NCBI RefSeq assembly: GCF_014502795.1
Contig: NZ_JACVHF010000002.1
Location: 62,001 to 126,000 of the forward strand
Source: Heliobacterium chlorum
GTDB taxonomy: Bacteria > Bacillota > Desulfitobacteriia > Heliobacteriales > Heliobacteriaceae
DNA length: 64,000 nucleotides
Reading direction: 5' to 3'
The translations under genes and the position numbers were made by a program. The notes below the pieces were generated by a model. The model had not been told where the DNA came from. It saw only the letters and a list, made by a program, of their open reading frames with translations, and searched no databases. This document shows, one piece after another, positions 42,972-52,868 of this stretch (position 1 is its first letter; each line of letters begins with the position of its first letter).

Positions 42972-43015
42972 GAAAACTCACCGGTCAGTAAAAAGCCGGT
43001 GAGTTTTCTTTTTCG
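42972..43015 (+). terminator. Intrinsic terminator after hcp
   Basis: GAAAACTCACCGG (42972-42984) pairs perfectly with CCGGTGAGTTTTC (42996-43008), then T5. Confidence 0.92.
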
Positions 43016-43046
43016 ATCCGGCGAGAAGCAGCGGCAGGAAGTGAGA

Positions 43047-43790
43047 CTATTGCAGCTTCGAACCGGAGTGGAAGGGGCGGTCGCCTGAGATATCTTGCCG
43101 GTGATCGAGCAAGTGGTGCATCCCTCTTACCAGCGTATCGTCTTCCAGGACGCTGTAGAGGTGGTAGGCTAGATCTTCCCGGTCTCGCAACACCTCTTCG
43201 AGCACTTCTACCGTACCGAAATCTTTGAGATCATGGGCACGTTGAATTTGCATCCGCATCATTTCCTGGATCTTGAGTTCGTGTTCCAGATCGTTGCGCA
43301 GGAAGTCCCGTATGCTGTAGCGGCCTTCTACCTCGTGTTTGATATAAGACAATTCATGCTGCGTCACCGGATGGGCTGTGGGGACACCACCTAACCGGGT
43401 CACTCGCTCACCGATCGCATCGATATGGTCGTTCGTTTTTTCGCGGTGTTCATTGAGCAATTCGTGAAGGCTTAAAAAAGCTTCTGCACCTTCCGTCATC
43501 CAGTGATGTTTGTTGTACTGGTGCAGGGCCACTGTCAAAGCGCATTGATGATCGTCGAGCATCAATGCCATTTCCAATCGCACTTCATAAGGCAAGCCGA
43601 TGCCGGCACCGATCTTTTTGACCGTACGCGGTTCTTGTCGCAGGATCATGTCATGGCTGGTGCTGTGTCCAGGCATTTGCGGATTGAAGCCAGAGGCTTG
43701 CAGGTTAAAGCCGCCTCGGAAGTTTCTCGCGTTGGTCATTGCAGCGACTAAATCTCGCGGCGTTTGATTATGGGTGAGATCGGAACGCAT
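43047..43790 (-). CDS. Dps/ferritin-like DNA-protection protein
   Basis: A 247-residue Dps-family protein of the longer, DpsA-like type. Ferroxidase-type residues occur in LHQYNKHHWMTEG and HEL-x-NEHREKTNDHIDAIGER, the intersubunit Dps signature; the last third is helical and charged. The N-terminal 60 residues are an extension (NARNFRGGFNLQASGFN) not found in ordinary 150-residue Dps. Function: iron storage and protection from peroxide by oxidising ferrous iron. ATG follows GGAAGGAAGGG. It sits between hcp and a flavoprotein, in a stress-related neighbourhood. Confidence 0.85.
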   Translation of the reverse strand: MRSDLTHNQTPRDLVAAMTNARNFRGGFNLQASGFNPQMPGHSTSHDMILRQEPRTVKKIGAGIGLPYEVRLEMALMLDDHQCALTVALHQYNKHHWMTEGAEAFLSLHELLNEHREKTNDHIDAIGERVTRLGGVPTAHPVTQHELSYIKHEVEGRYSIRDFLRNDLEHELKIQEMMRMQIQRAHDLKDFGTVEVLEEVLRDREDLAYHLYSVLEDDTLVRGMHHLLDHRQDISGDRPFHSGSKLQ

Positions 43791-43866
43791 GAATATCCCT
43801 TCCTTCCGGTGGTGTTTTCGGTCGGTCCTAGTATTCCCGAAAGAATATATTTTGTATGAAAAACAA

Positions 43867-43892
43867 AAAAGGCCGGTTTTGACCGGCCTAAG
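43867..43892 (-). terminator. Terminator of FAD oxidoreductase gene
   Basis: AGGCCGG (43870-43876) pairs with CCGGCCT (43883-43889); T6 follows on the minus strand. Confidence 0.85.
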
Positions 43893-43930
43893 GGTGAGAA
43901 AAGGAGGGGGATGGAGTGATACTAGAGGGC

Positions 43931-45217
43931 TTACACGAACTGAATGGATGCTCCGAAGATATTCAGTAAACCGGCATCTTCGATCTTCTTTTGAATAGCT
44001 GTCACATCGGTGCTGTAAAGACCGAGTTTTTTCATCCGTTCAAAATAGACAGAGCCAGAAAAGGTATATTTTTTGCCAAGGCCTTCTTCCGTTTGCATCT
44101 GCTCTTTCACATGAGCGATCGCATCGCCGATAGCCAAGTTTGTCGGCAGCTCTAGTAGTTCCTTGCCTTTTACGAAGCGGACGGCGTTGTGTCCGGCTAA
44201 GGAACCGGTGACGATCGCTTCTGTATGCCCTACCAGCAGGCCGGCTTTTTCACCGGCACAGAAAAGGTTGTCCACACCATCGACTTTCAAGGCGTTGCTC
44301 CGGGGGGAGAGAGCTAGGTAGCGCATCGAGTTGCCGATGCCGCCGGAATAGGGGTCTTCAAAGCGGGCATTTTCAAATCCAGGAACCTGACGAAGCTTGT
44401 CCAGCGGGTAGTAAGGGGACATGAGTTTGGCATGACCTGTATCTAAAAGGATGATGTTCTCGGCGAATTCTTTGAGTGCATACTGTTGGCAGGCTTTCAT
44501 ACCTAAGCTGTCACTTTTTTGCAGTTTAGCTGGAATGGGAATGACAGAGACACCCTTCTCGTTCAATTCTTCGACGATTTCTTCAGCGAGGGATTCTTTA
44601 TGCAGCTTACAAGAGCCGGACATGGCACCGACGGTACCATCGGCTTTCCTGCCCATAATCTCAGTCACACCGGCCTTGGCGGCGATGCTAACGCGCCCGC
44701 CGAAGGTAGGACAGCGAAGAATGCACATGGCACAACCGTTGCCGAATTTGCTGCAATTCCCCATAGGTCCGGCGCTACCGGTCGCCTCAATGAAGACATC
44801 GCCACGGATCTCTTCGCCTGAGTCAAGGACGACGGCTTCAACAGTTTCAGCGCTCATCTTCACATCTTTGACACGAGATTGAAAACGCACATGGACGGCT
44901 AATTTATCAAGGACACGGCGGACGGCTGGTTCGATTCTGGCTACATCATAGAGGGTAGCGTGCTTATGACCGGGAAATTCCATATTCTTGTGTCTCGCCG
45001 TTTCATCAACAGCCATAAAGAGTTCAGGCGCTCCGAGGGCGATCGCTTCTTCAGTGGCAGTGAAGCGGCCATTGTTGCGCATGATCCCGCCAACGAGTCC
45101 AGTACCTAAGAGCATGTCTGTCCGTTCGAGAACCAGCACGTCTGCACCTGCTTTGGCCGCAGTGACAGCGGCACCGCAACCGGCCCAACCGCCTCCGATG
45201 ATAACGACTTTAGCCAC
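43931..45217 (-). CDS. FAD-dependent oxidoreductase
   Basis: A 428-residue flavoprotein. The N-terminal dinucleotide fold is VVIIGGGWAGCGAAVTAAKAG, followed by VLVLERTD, and the C-terminal FAD contact is LFCAGEKAGLLVGHTEAI. A central cysteine-rich phrase (NCSKFGNGCAMCILRCP) could hold an Fe-S cluster or a redox disulfide. The family is GidA/FAD-dependent; substrate unknown. GTG 45217 lies eight bases after GGAGG and opens directly on the FAD fold, so it is preferred to ATG 45250. The regulator gene at 45396 lies just upstream, same strand. Confidence 0.85.
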   Translation of the reverse strand: MAKVVIIGGGWAGCGAAVTAAKAGADVLVLERTDMLLGTGLVGGIMRNNGRFTATEEAIALGAPELFMAVDETARHKNMEFPGHKHATLYDVARIEPAVRRVLDKLAVHVRFQSRVKDVKMSAETVEAVVLDSGEEIRGDVFIEATGSAGPMGNCSKFGNGCAMCILRCPTFGGRVSIAAKAGVTEIMGRKADGTVGAMSGSCKLHKESLAEEIVEELNEKGVSVIPIPAKLQKSDSLGMKACQQYALKEFAENIILLDTGHAKLMSPYYPLDKLRQVPGFENARFEDPYSGGIGNSMRYLALSPRSNALKVDGVDNLFCAGEKAGLLVGHTEAIVTGSLAGHNAVRFVKGKELLELPTNLAIGDAIAHVKEQMQTEEGLGKKYTFSGSVYFERMKKLGLYSTDVTAIQKKIEDAGLLNIFGASIQFV

Positions 45218-45395
45218 GATGGTTACCTCCATAATTTGTGTATTCGGCAACTATTGGGTACTCATCGGTGATGAGCGACTGATGAGATAAATATTCTCCT
45301 TTGAATCAGGAATTCCTGCAAAATCAAATATTTTTTGTGACTGTTCCCGCAATTACATTTTTCCGAAAAAAGCAGGTGCGACATGGAACGACAGA

Positions 45396-46115
45396 TCAGT
45401 GGCTTTTCCAGTACAAAGTGACATCACGGGTGACGTTTTCCATATGGCTGATCATAGCAGAACGGGCTTTGTCAGGGTTTTTTTCTTTGATTGCTTCGAA
45501 AATACGGAGATGGTCATCAATGATGTTACCGTTGACTTCTTTGCGGATAAATTCTAGGGTGGGGGAACGACGGCCCGATTGGAGAATCAGATCCATAGCT
45601 TTTTCCAAGACGCGATTCCGGGAAGCGCGAGCTAAGAGTTGGTGAAAGTGGATGTCCTGTTCTACACCGTATTGTCCACGCTGACGATGAAGTTCATGGT
45701 GAGCAAGTACCCGTTCCATGGCGTCGATCTCTTGGGAGGTGATGTGTGTCGCTGCCAGGGCGGCGATTTCGCCTTCAATAGCACGGCGAGCCACCAGCAT
45801 GTCGAGCATATTTTTTTTATTTTCCGGGCTTAAGGTCTCTTCCAGTTCCTTACGAATCGTGGAATGTTCCCGGCGGTGCTTTAACTCACAAAGCCGCTCA
45901 TAGCCTTTTTGCGTTAAAGTACGGCCTTGAAAGCCTTTTTTGACCGTGTAGTCCTTCTGATCCAGCTCTTTCAGAATGCGACCAATGGTGGCCTCACTGA
46001 TCGCCAAACCTCGATCGGCCACCAACTGCCGGATGCTTCCCGAACCTATCGGCTCATCGTTGATATGGATGACCGATAAAACAGCCTCTTCCTGCGCTTC
46101 TTTACGGGTTAGCAA
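45396..46115 (-). CDS. GntR-like transcriptional regulator with FCD ligand domain
   Basis: A 239-residue regulator. Residues 1-75 are a winged helix (IGSGSIRQLVADRGLAISEATIGRILKELDQ), of a type closer to NrpR/HrcA N-termini than to classic GntR. Residues 95-225 form an FCD effector domain (LVARRAIEGEIAALAA, DIHFHQLLARASRN, DDHLRIFEAIKEKN), which usually binds a carboxylic acid and metal. TTG 46115 follows AAGGGGGGAGATGGC. It lies upstream of the FAD oxidoreductase on the same strand with 178 bases between, and probably controls it. Confidence 0.87.
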   Translation of the reverse strand: MLTRKEAQEEAVLSVIHINDEPIGSGSIRQLVADRGLAISEATIGRILKELDQKDYTVKKGFQGRTLTQKGYERLCELKHRREHSTIRKELEETLSPENKKNMLDMLVARRAIEGEIAALAATHITSQEIDAMERVLAHHELHRQRGQYGVEQDIHFHQLLARASRNRVLEKAMDLILQSGRRSPTLEFIRKEVNGNIIDDHLRIFEAIKEKNPDKARSAMISHMENVTRDVTLYWKSH

Positions 46116-46319
46116 GCCATCTCCCCCCTTTTTGGTTCACGTTTATAATAACAGGTTTTTTAATCATAGGATAATTACAATCAATGACCAAATTATGTCG
46201 ACGATAGCATTATTTTTACCATAGGCCTTTTTGCGTTACAATGGGGTTGTAAAAATGTTTATAATTAATAAGAAAGAGCTTAAACGATAGAAAGACCCGA
46301 ATACGGGGGGACGATTTGA

Positions 46320-47552
46320 GTGAACAACCGTCACAAAGCGACCTTTCTGCTGTTTGTCGCATTTGTCGGCTTTTTGGGGAGTTATCCCTTTCATGCATCT
46401 TTTGCCGGCGGACTTATCGCCAGCACTTGTAGTGCAGCTCTAATCGGAGGGTTAGCCGATTGGTTCGCAGTAACGGCTCTCTTTCGAAAACCCTTAGGGA
46501 TTCCTTTTCGGACCGAGATTATCCCCCGTAACCGCGAGCGGATTTTCGAGGCGCTCATTCATATGGTCGAAGGGGAACTGTTGACGAGGGATAATATTAA
46601 AGAGCAATTAAACCGATATGATCTGACAGAGTTACTCTTCGGACACATCTCTGACGCACAGCAAGGAGGGGACGTAACCCGCTTGCTAAGCGCCAAGGTG
46701 ATCCAATGGGCGGAACATCCCCGAGCAGTCGATGTCTTGGAAGAGGCCATGAAGATACTCTTCATGGAGGTTCCGTTGGCACCAGTACTGGCTGGCCATA
46801 TCGAGTCGGCCCTGGACAAAGGCCTCGCGGGAAGATTGGTCGATTTGGCTGTCGATGAATTGAAAGATCTTATCGGTCATCCAGCGGTGACGCCGGAAGT
46901 GATTCGCTTAATCAAGGTGGCCAAACAAAACTATGAGTCAGGGATGAAACGGCGCCGCTTTTTCAATGAAACGATTCTAGGGATGACACCGGAAACGTTA
47001 GCTGTCCGCTTACAGAAGGATATGGAGAAGTTTTTGGAGGGAATTCATGACGCCGATAATCCTCTACGCTTACGGTTGCTGCTACGCATTCAGGAGTGGG
47101 CAGAAGATCTGCGAAAAAACCCTTCTCGGCAGCAGAAAGTGGAAGAATGGAAAAAAAGGCTGATGGAACGATTGCATTTGCGTCCCATGCTGGAAGAGAT
47201 CATTCAGGGGGTCCACGATCATAGCAACGCGGTGACCGAAGAGGAGCCAAAATGGTTAAAACTTCTGCGCAGCCGGTTAATAAAGTTAATCGCTGAATGG
47301 AAAGGCGACAAAGATCAGCGGCAAGGACTGGAGCGGGTGATCAAAGAATTTCTTTTTCTCTGGATCGATGAAAAACACGGAGAGATAGGAAAACTGGTGG
47401 AAGAAAACCTGCAGCGAATTTCCGATGGCGAACTAGTAGAACTGATCGAATCGAAGGCAGGGAATGATTTGCAGATGATCCGGATCAACGGTTCTCTCGT
47501 CGGCGGTTTCGTCGGTTTACTCATATTCCTGCTCACTTTTTGGATGCCATGA
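46320..47552 (+). CDS. DUF445 membrane protein (first of two)
   Basis: A 410-residue DUF445-family protein (YheB/YjiN type). It has N-terminal membrane helices (about 8-40) with the family signature ALIGGLADWFAVTALFRKPLG then IIPRNRERI, a long helical cytoplasmic or periplasmic middle, and a C-terminal helix after the phrase AGNDLQMIRINGSLVGGFVG. Function in bacteria is not established. GTG 46320 follows GGGGGGAC. The next gene encodes a paralogue and starts 12 bases downstream. Confidence 0.9.
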   Translation: MNNRHKATFLLFVAFVGFLGSYPFHASFAGGLIASTCSAALIGGLADWFAVTALFRKPLGIPFRTEIIPRNRERIFEALIHMVEGELLTRDNIKEQLNRYDLTELLFGHISDAQQGGDVTRLLSAKVIQWAEHPRAVDVLEEAMKILFMEVPLAPVLAGHIESALDKGLAGRLVDLAVDELKDLIGHPAVTPEVIRLIKVAKQNYESGMKRRRFFNETILGMTPETLAVRLQKDMEKFLEGIHDADNPLRLRLLLRIQEWAEDLRKNPSRQQKVEEWKKRLMERLHLRPMLEEIIQGVHDHSNAVTEEEPKWLKLLRSRLIKLIAEWKGDKDQRQGLERVIKEFLFLWIDEKHGEIGKLVEENLQRISDGELVELIESKAGNDLQMIRINGSLVGGFVGLLIFLLTFWMP

Positions 47553-47564
47553 GGGTGAATGCAT

Positions 47565-48845
47565 ATGAGATGGAAAAAAGCAGATATCATTTTGGCTGCT
47601 TCCGCAGCGCTCTTCGCGCTGTTCGTTCTTTTGCGATATGTCTATCCTCACGCTTTTTGGATTCGATTCGGCTTCTTTACGGCGGAAGCGGCACTAGTCG
47701 GTGGGATTGCTGATTGGTTTGCCATAACGGCACTCTTTCGCCGCCCCTTGGGGTTTTCCTGGCATACGGAATTGATCCCTCGGAATCGAGAAAAGACCAT
47801 CGAAGCGATCGTAAAAGTGGTAGAAAAGGATCTCTTGAGCGCCGAAGTGTTGAAGAATCGTTTGGCCCATGTTCACCTTGTTGACGGGATAATCGATTGG
47901 GTGGAAAAGCGCCGAGGACTGTCCTATTTTGTTTCAATACTGCACCAATTGCTTCGCGAAGGAATGCTCTCGTTAGAACCGAAAGTCCTGGCCCGTTACT
48001 TAGAAAGACCCCTCAAGGAAGAGCTGCGAAAAGTATCCTTAACAGGACAGTTGATCCCTCTACTTCATGGGGCCCTCGAACAGGGAGAGGTGGATCGGTG
48101 GCTCGATGATGTGCTCGATGAGTTGATTCGAATCGCCGAAAAGCCGGAGACACGAAAGGAGATTTACCGGCTGGTTCGAAACACTGAAAAGAGCCAAGTG
48201 GAAGGGTTGCTTCCGGCCCTCGTTTTGACGACAGCGTTACTGACGAACAGCTACAATCCATCTGCTGCTGCCAATTCCATGCACCGTCAACTCATCGATA
48301 CGCTGTGGGATCTTAAAAATGTTGATCATCCCTTGCGTCGCAAGATCAAAGTACTTATCGCCGAGAAGCTCGACGATGTAGCGGTCCGAAGTGATTGGGT
48401 GGAAGCCCTTGAACATTGGAAGCTGCAGTTCATCGACCGTATGCGCTTGGAAGACCTGATCCGCCAGTTGATGGCTCTACTAAATGATGAACAGTCGGAA
48501 GAAGAGAGTACTTCCTCTTCGTGGTTGCAAGGCCCTGTGGAGCGTCTTTGGCTCTTTTTTAAGTCAAAAAGGGAACTGCAAGATCAGCTTGAGTCGCAGA
48601 TTAAAGATACCTTGTGCAGCATCATCGAAAGGGAACATAAGCTCGTTGGGCAGATCGTTTATGAGGTATTACGTTCCTTTACAAACGACGATTTAAACCG
48701 CTTTATCGAAGAGAAAGCAGGTAATGACCTGCAGTGGATACGGATCAACGGTTCGGTCGTCGGATCTTTGGTCGGAGCCATGCTCTTTTTACTTTTGGAA
48801 TTTGTCTATCAGCCATTGATTGTTCCGCTCATTCGATCTTGGTAA
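47565..48845 (+). CDS. DUF445 membrane protein (second of two)
   Basis: A 426-residue paralogue of the preceding gene with the same layout: N-terminal helices, ALVGGIADWFAITALFRRPLG, LIPRNREKTIEAI, a long helical part, and the C-terminal AGNDLQWIRINGSVVGSLVG before a final membrane helix. Both ends are more alike than the middles. ATG 47565 is better spaced from GAGGGTG than ATG 47559. Two adjacent copies suggest a hetero-oligomer. Function unknown. Confidence 0.9.
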   Translation: MRWKKADIILAASAALFALFVLLRYVYPHAFWIRFGFFTAEAALVGGIADWFAITALFRRPLGFSWHTELIPRNREKTIEAIVKVVEKDLLSAEVLKNRLAHVHLVDGIIDWVEKRRGLSYFVSILHQLLREGMLSLEPKVLARYLERPLKEELRKVSLTGQLIPLLHGALEQGEVDRWLDDVLDELIRIAEKPETRKEIYRLVRNTEKSQVEGLLPALVLTTALLTNSYNPSAAANSMHRQLIDTLWDLKNVDHPLRRKIKVLIAEKLDDVAVRSDWVEALEHWKLQFIDRMRLEDLIRQLMALLNDEQSEEESTSSSWLQGPVERLWLFFKSKRELQDQLESQIKDTLCSIIEREHKLVGQIVYEVLRSFTNDDLNRFIEEKAGNDLQWIRINGSVVGSLVGAMLFLLLEFVYQPLIVPLIRSW

Positions 48846-48960
48846 GAATGAATGATTTAGAAGAATAAATATCTTTTTATGCACAAAGGAGGAAAAAATA
48901 ACCTTATCAAGGAACCTATTAAGACAAAAAAACAAAAATCCATCGAAGGGGGAGGGGATT

Positions 48961-50886
48961 GTGGAAACGTTTCCGGTCTTGTCAAAAGTTTTCCCGGCTT
49001 TTGGCAATCGTCGCCTCTCCATTGCTCCCTTGACGGTGGGTGCCGCTTGTCTGATCTTTTTGCTCAGTCGAGTCTTTGGGCTAGATGATTATCTTCAGCT
49101 TCAACCTGCTGTAGCCCTTCCCATCCACATCGTCGCTGAGGGAATGGCCATTCTCGTCGCCATGTTTGTTTTCTCCACGATTTGGCATACGAAAGACAAG
49201 GCGACTTCCTGGCAGATTCATACTGGTCTGGCCTTTTTAACAGTTGGTTTGCTCGATACGATACATCTGCTTACTTATCCGGGTATGCCCGGTCCCTGGA
49301 CAGCGGATCCTCGGCTGTCGGCATTTTTCTGGACTGTTACCCGGTTCATGTTGGCTGTGTCGATGATGTCGGGGCTATTCATCCCGTCGATGGAACGACG
49401 GCCTGCTGCGACAGTCTATGTGGGATTGCTCTGGATCGGAGTTTTTGTATTTACTACGATCTATGTGGGACGTACTGTTCTGGACCATCTTCCAGTCTAT
49501 ATGGAAGAGAATGAGAACTCTTTTTGGAAAATGGCCGTCGAGGGGATTTTGATTCTTCTCTATGGGCTTTCGGGATACTTTTACTGGCTGAGAAAAGATG
49601 AGGCTTCAGTTAACCATCAAGGGGATCTGATCGCCGCTGGCCTCGGATTATCGGCCCTAACAGAACTGTCCTTTATGTTATTCAACCTGCCCTATGACAC
49701 TATTAACTTGTCTGGCCATCTGTTGAAAATAGTGAGTTACGCCTTTTTCTATAACGCTATTTTCATCAGTCAAGTTCAGAGTCCCTTTGAAGAACTCGCT
49801 CGCCGCCGTGCAGAGCAGCGGGTACGGACAGTGGCGTTGATGAATTCATCAAAGGATGGATTGGCATTTTACAGTGGAAAACATGGGGCTTGGATGTGCA
49901 ATACCGCTTTCGGTGAATTGTTCGGCATCGACGAAGAAGTGATCAATTTCGATAACACTGATTTGTTCTATCGATCGATTAAAATGAAAATTAAGGAGAC
50001 CGAGAAGCTCCTTGCCTTGCTGCAATCGGAACTAAGCAGCGGTTCCGTCAGTCCTCTCGGACCAATCCGACTGTCTATGCAAGCGGAGACAAACCGCCAG
50101 GTCGATATGTATGCGAACCCTGTCCAAACAAATGACCAAAGGGTAGGCTGGTTACTCATCTTTCGCGATGTGACAAAAGACGAAGAGGTTCACCGTTTGC
50201 GCAGCGAGTATTTTTCCGTCGCCACCCATGAGATACGTACTCCCTTGGCCAGCATCGACGGGTACATAGAACTCGCTATGGAACCGGATCTGGAACCGAG
50301 CGAACGTAAGCAGTTCTTGCTCCAAGCCAAGGCGAATCTGGAACGTTTGCACCATCTCGTTTCCAATATTCTTGATTTGGAAAAACTACAGGCCAACCCA
50401 GCCCACGCACGCCGTCAATGCTTGAACATAGAAACTTTACTTATGCCACAAATCGAAAACTACAACTTGCTTGCCGCGAAAAAAGGGCTGGAGTTTCATG
50501 CTCAGATTGACGCTAATCTCCCGGGAATCTACGGTGATGAAGTTCGCCTGGGTCAGGCTGTCAGCAATCTCCTGTCGAACGCGATTAAATACACCCCTTC
50601 CGGAAGTTGCGGAATTAAGGTCTCGGCAGAAGGGAAAATGATCGCAATTGAAGTTTGGGATACGGGGATCGGACTGGGACCGGATGAAAAGGCCCACTTG
50701 TTTGAGCGTTTTTACCGCGCTGAAAACGAGGTCACCCGAAGGACGATCGGAACTGGACTGGGGTTATCGATTGTCAAGGCGATTGCCGAGGCTCATGGAG
50801 GTAGAATTGAAGCGACCAGTCAATCTGGACGGGGGACCAAATTCACGATGCACCTGCCTGGCTGTAACTGTGAGAAAAGCGAATGA
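48961..50886 (+). CDS. Membrane sensor histidine kinase with MASE3-like domain
   Basis: A 641-residue kinase. Residues about 20-270 hold seven or eight membrane helices in a MASE3-like sensory domain (GLLDTIHLLTYPGMPG, FWTVTRFMLAVSMM). A PAS domain follows (about 285-395), then HisKA with the phosphoacceptor in VATHEIRTPLAS (His about 422), and HATPase (about 520-635: NLLSNAIKYTP, DTGIGLG, GTGLGLSIVKAI). GTG 48961 follows GGGGGAGGGG. No response regulator gene is adjacent, so it is an orphan kinase; the ligand of MASE3 domains is not known. Confidence 0.92.
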   Translation: METFPVLSKVFPAFGNRRLSIAPLTVGAACLIFLLSRVFGLDDYLQLQPAVALPIHIVAEGMAILVAMFVFSTIWHTKDKATSWQIHTGLAFLTVGLLDTIHLLTYPGMPGPWTADPRLSAFFWTVTRFMLAVSMMSGLFIPSMERRPAATVYVGLLWIGVFVFTTIYVGRTVLDHLPVYMEENENSFWKMAVEGILILLYGLSGYFYWLRKDEASVNHQGDLIAAGLGLSALTELSFMLFNLPYDTINLSGHLLKIVSYAFFYNAIFISQVQSPFEELARRRAEQRVRTVALMNSSKDGLAFYSGKHGAWMCNTAFGELFGIDEEVINFDNTDLFYRSIKMKIKETEKLLALLQSELSSGSVSPLGPIRLSMQAETNRQVDMYANPVQTNDQRVGWLLIFRDVTKDEEVHRLRSEYFSVATHEIRTPLASIDGYIELAMEPDLEPSERKQFLLQAKANLERLHHLVSNILDLEKLQANPAHARRQCLNIETLLMPQIENYNLLAAKKGLEFHAQIDANLPGIYGDEVRLGQAVSNLLSNAIKYTPSGSCGIKVSAEGKMIAIEVWDTGIGLGPDEKAHLFERFYRAENEVTRRTIGTGLGLSIVKAIAEAHGGRIEATSQSGRGTKFTMHLPGCNCEKSE

Positions 50887-50934
50887 TGATAATCGTGGCC
50901 GTGCGCGAAGATTCTTTGTCGCCGGCCTTTTCCT

Positions 50935-50964
50935 TTGGACGAATAAAATGTATACTATTATAAT
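50935..50964 (+). promoter_or_regulatory. prfC promoter and structured leader
   Basis: TTGGAC (50935-50940), 18 bases, TATAAT (50959-50964). The leader of about 155 bases up to ATG 51127 contains CCTAGCC/GGCTAGG (50976-50998) and GGGCGTAAGGCCC hairpins with no T run. Confidence 0.65.
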
Positions 50965-51126
50965 GTGGTTTTCCTAGCCAGAGAATTTGGCTAGGCTTAC
51001 TATATCAACTGTTTAAGCATCCATTAGGTTATCCATTGTGGCGTATTAGGGCGTAAGGCCCGATTTCCCTTTACGTGCAATGAGTCCTTAAAAATATGCT
51101 GATTATACATTTTGGAGGAAAGATAA

Positions 51127-52728
51127 ATGTCTGAAATGGCAACGGAATTACATTCGGAAGTTCAACGGCGTCGAACTTTTGCCATTATTTCGCACCCCGA
51201 CGCGGGGAAAACCACCTTGACGGAAAAATTGCTTCTGTATGGCGGGGCCATTCGCTTGGCTGGAACCGTTAAAGCTCGGAAAGCAGCCAAACATGCTGTT
51301 TCGGACTGGATGGAGATCGAAAAGCAGCGGGGTATTTCCGTTACATCCAGTGTGCTTCAGTTTGATTACGACGGCTTTCGTGTAAACATCCTAGATACAC
51401 CCGGTCACCAAGACTTTAGTGAAGATACGTACCGGACTTTGATGGCAACAGACAGCGCCGTCATGGTCATCGACGTAGCTAAGGGTGTCGAAGATCAGAC
51501 CAAGAAACTCTTCCACGTCTGCCGACAGCGGGGGATCCCCATCTTTACGTTTGTCAACAAGCTGGACCGTCACGGAAAGAGTCCCTTTGAACTGATGGAA
51601 GAGATTGAAAACGTCTTGGGGATACGCTCCTATCCGATGAACTGGCCTGTCGGAGTCGATGGCAACTATAAAGGTGTCTACAACCGTCGCCTAGCTCAGG
51701 TGGAACTCTTTGAAAAAGGTGGAGCTCATGGGCAGTGGGTCATGCCTTCTACGGTGGGAACAGTAGATGATCCGGCCTTTGCTGATATTCTCGGTGTTGA
51801 TGCTCATCGGGCGCTTTGCGACGATATCGAACTGCTGGATATGGCGGGCGATGAATTTGATATCGATAAGGTTTTGCGGGGCGAGTTGACGCCCATGTTC
51901 TTTGGCAGCGCCCTGACAAACTTCGGTGTTCGTCCCTTCTTGGAAGAATTCTTGAAGTTAGCTCCCAAACCCCTGGCCCGGAAAACAGCAGATGGTCCGA
52001 TTGACCCCACGAACGAGGATTTCTCCGCCTTTGTTTTTAAGATACAGGCGAACATGAACCCGACTCACCGGGACCGGATCGCTTTTATTCGAGTTTGTTC
52101 GGGAAAGTTCACTCGGGGGATGTCTGTCAAACACGTGCCTTCCGGTAAATCTATCAAACTGGCCCAGCCGCAACAGTTTATGGCGCAGGAACGAGTCATC
52201 ATTGATGAGGCATACCCCGGCGATGTAATCGGGTTGTTTGACCCGGGTGTCTTCGGCATCGGCGATACGATTTGTTCGGAAGGGAAGAACGTCCACTTTG
52301 CAGATTTTCCAGTCTTCCCGCCGGAGCATTTTGCACGGGTGCAAGCCAAAGATACGATGAAACGAAAACAGTTTGTCAAAGGTATGACTCAGTTAACCCA
52401 GGAGGGAGCTGTTCAAGTCTTCCGGCAACCGGAAATCGGTGTAGAATCATTCGTTGTTGGCGCTGTCGGGGTTTTGCAGTTGGAAGTATTAGAATATCGT
52501 CTAAAAAACGAGTATGGTGTCGATATTTCTATGCATCACCTCCCCTACAGTGTGGCCCGTTGGCTCGATGGGTATCAGGAAGGTAAACCGGTCAAAGGAT
52601 TGGACAGCGGTGTGATCATCCGCGATATTCAAGATCGTCCCGTTGCCCTCTTCCGTAACGAATGGTCTGTTCGCTGGGCCACCGAGCAAAATCCCCATAT
52701 TCAGTTTCTCTTGGTTCCGGAACGGTAA
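51127..52728 (+). CDS. prfC: Peptide chain release factor 3
   Basis: A 533-residue translational GTPase that recycles RF1/RF2 from the ribosome after peptide release. G motifs: SHPDAGKTTLTEKLL (G1), RGISVTSSVLQF (G2), DTPGHQDFSED (G3), NKLDRHGK (G4). The RF3-specific C-terminal phrases RVQAKDTMKRKQFVKGMTQL and GVLQLEVLEYRLKNEYGV are also present. Length is normal. ATG follows TTGGAGGAAAG. Single gene with its own promoter and a downstream terminator. Confidence 0.97.
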   Translation: MSEMATELHSEVQRRRTFAIISHPDAGKTTLTEKLLLYGGAIRLAGTVKARKAAKHAVSDWMEIEKQRGISVTSSVLQFDYDGFRVNILDTPGHQDFSEDTYRTLMATDSAVMVIDVAKGVEDQTKKLFHVCRQRGIPIFTFVNKLDRHGKSPFELMEEIENVLGIRSYPMNWPVGVDGNYKGVYNRRLAQVELFEKGGAHGQWVMPSTVGTVDDPAFADILGVDAHRALCDDIELLDMAGDEFDIDKVLRGELTPMFFGSALTNFGVRPFLEEFLKLAPKPLARKTADGPIDPTNEDFSAFVFKIQANMNPTHRDRIAFIRVCSGKFTRGMSVKHVPSGKSIKLAQPQQFMAQERVIIDEAYPGDVIGLFDPGVFGIGDTICSEGKNVHFADFPVFPPEHFARVQAKDTMKRKQFVKGMTQLTQEGAVQVFRQPEIGVESFVVGAVGVLQLEVLEYRLKNEYGVDISMHHLPYSVARWLDGYQEGKPVKGLDSGVIIRDIQDRPVALFRNEWSVRWATEQNPHIQFLLVPER

Positions 52729-52787
52729 GTGATTCATTAAGGGGTCACTCATTTGCTTTTTCTATTGATGATTAAAGGAAACTTATT

Positions 52788-52828
52788 AAAAAGAGAGCAG
52801 GCATTGCCCTGTCTCTTTCTTTTTTAAA
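52788..52828 (+). terminator. Intrinsic terminator after prfC
   Basis: AAAGAGAGCAGG pairs with CCTGTCTCTTT (one bulge), followed by a T-rich run. Confidence 0.8.
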
Positions 52829-52868
52829 AAAGTTTAGCCACTTCTTGAACATCCATTGGTTGGAATCA

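Noticed and set aside
44451-44882. Plus-strand ORF of 143 codons
   Set aside because: Shadow of the FAD oxidoreductase gene, which has clear flavoprotein motifs.
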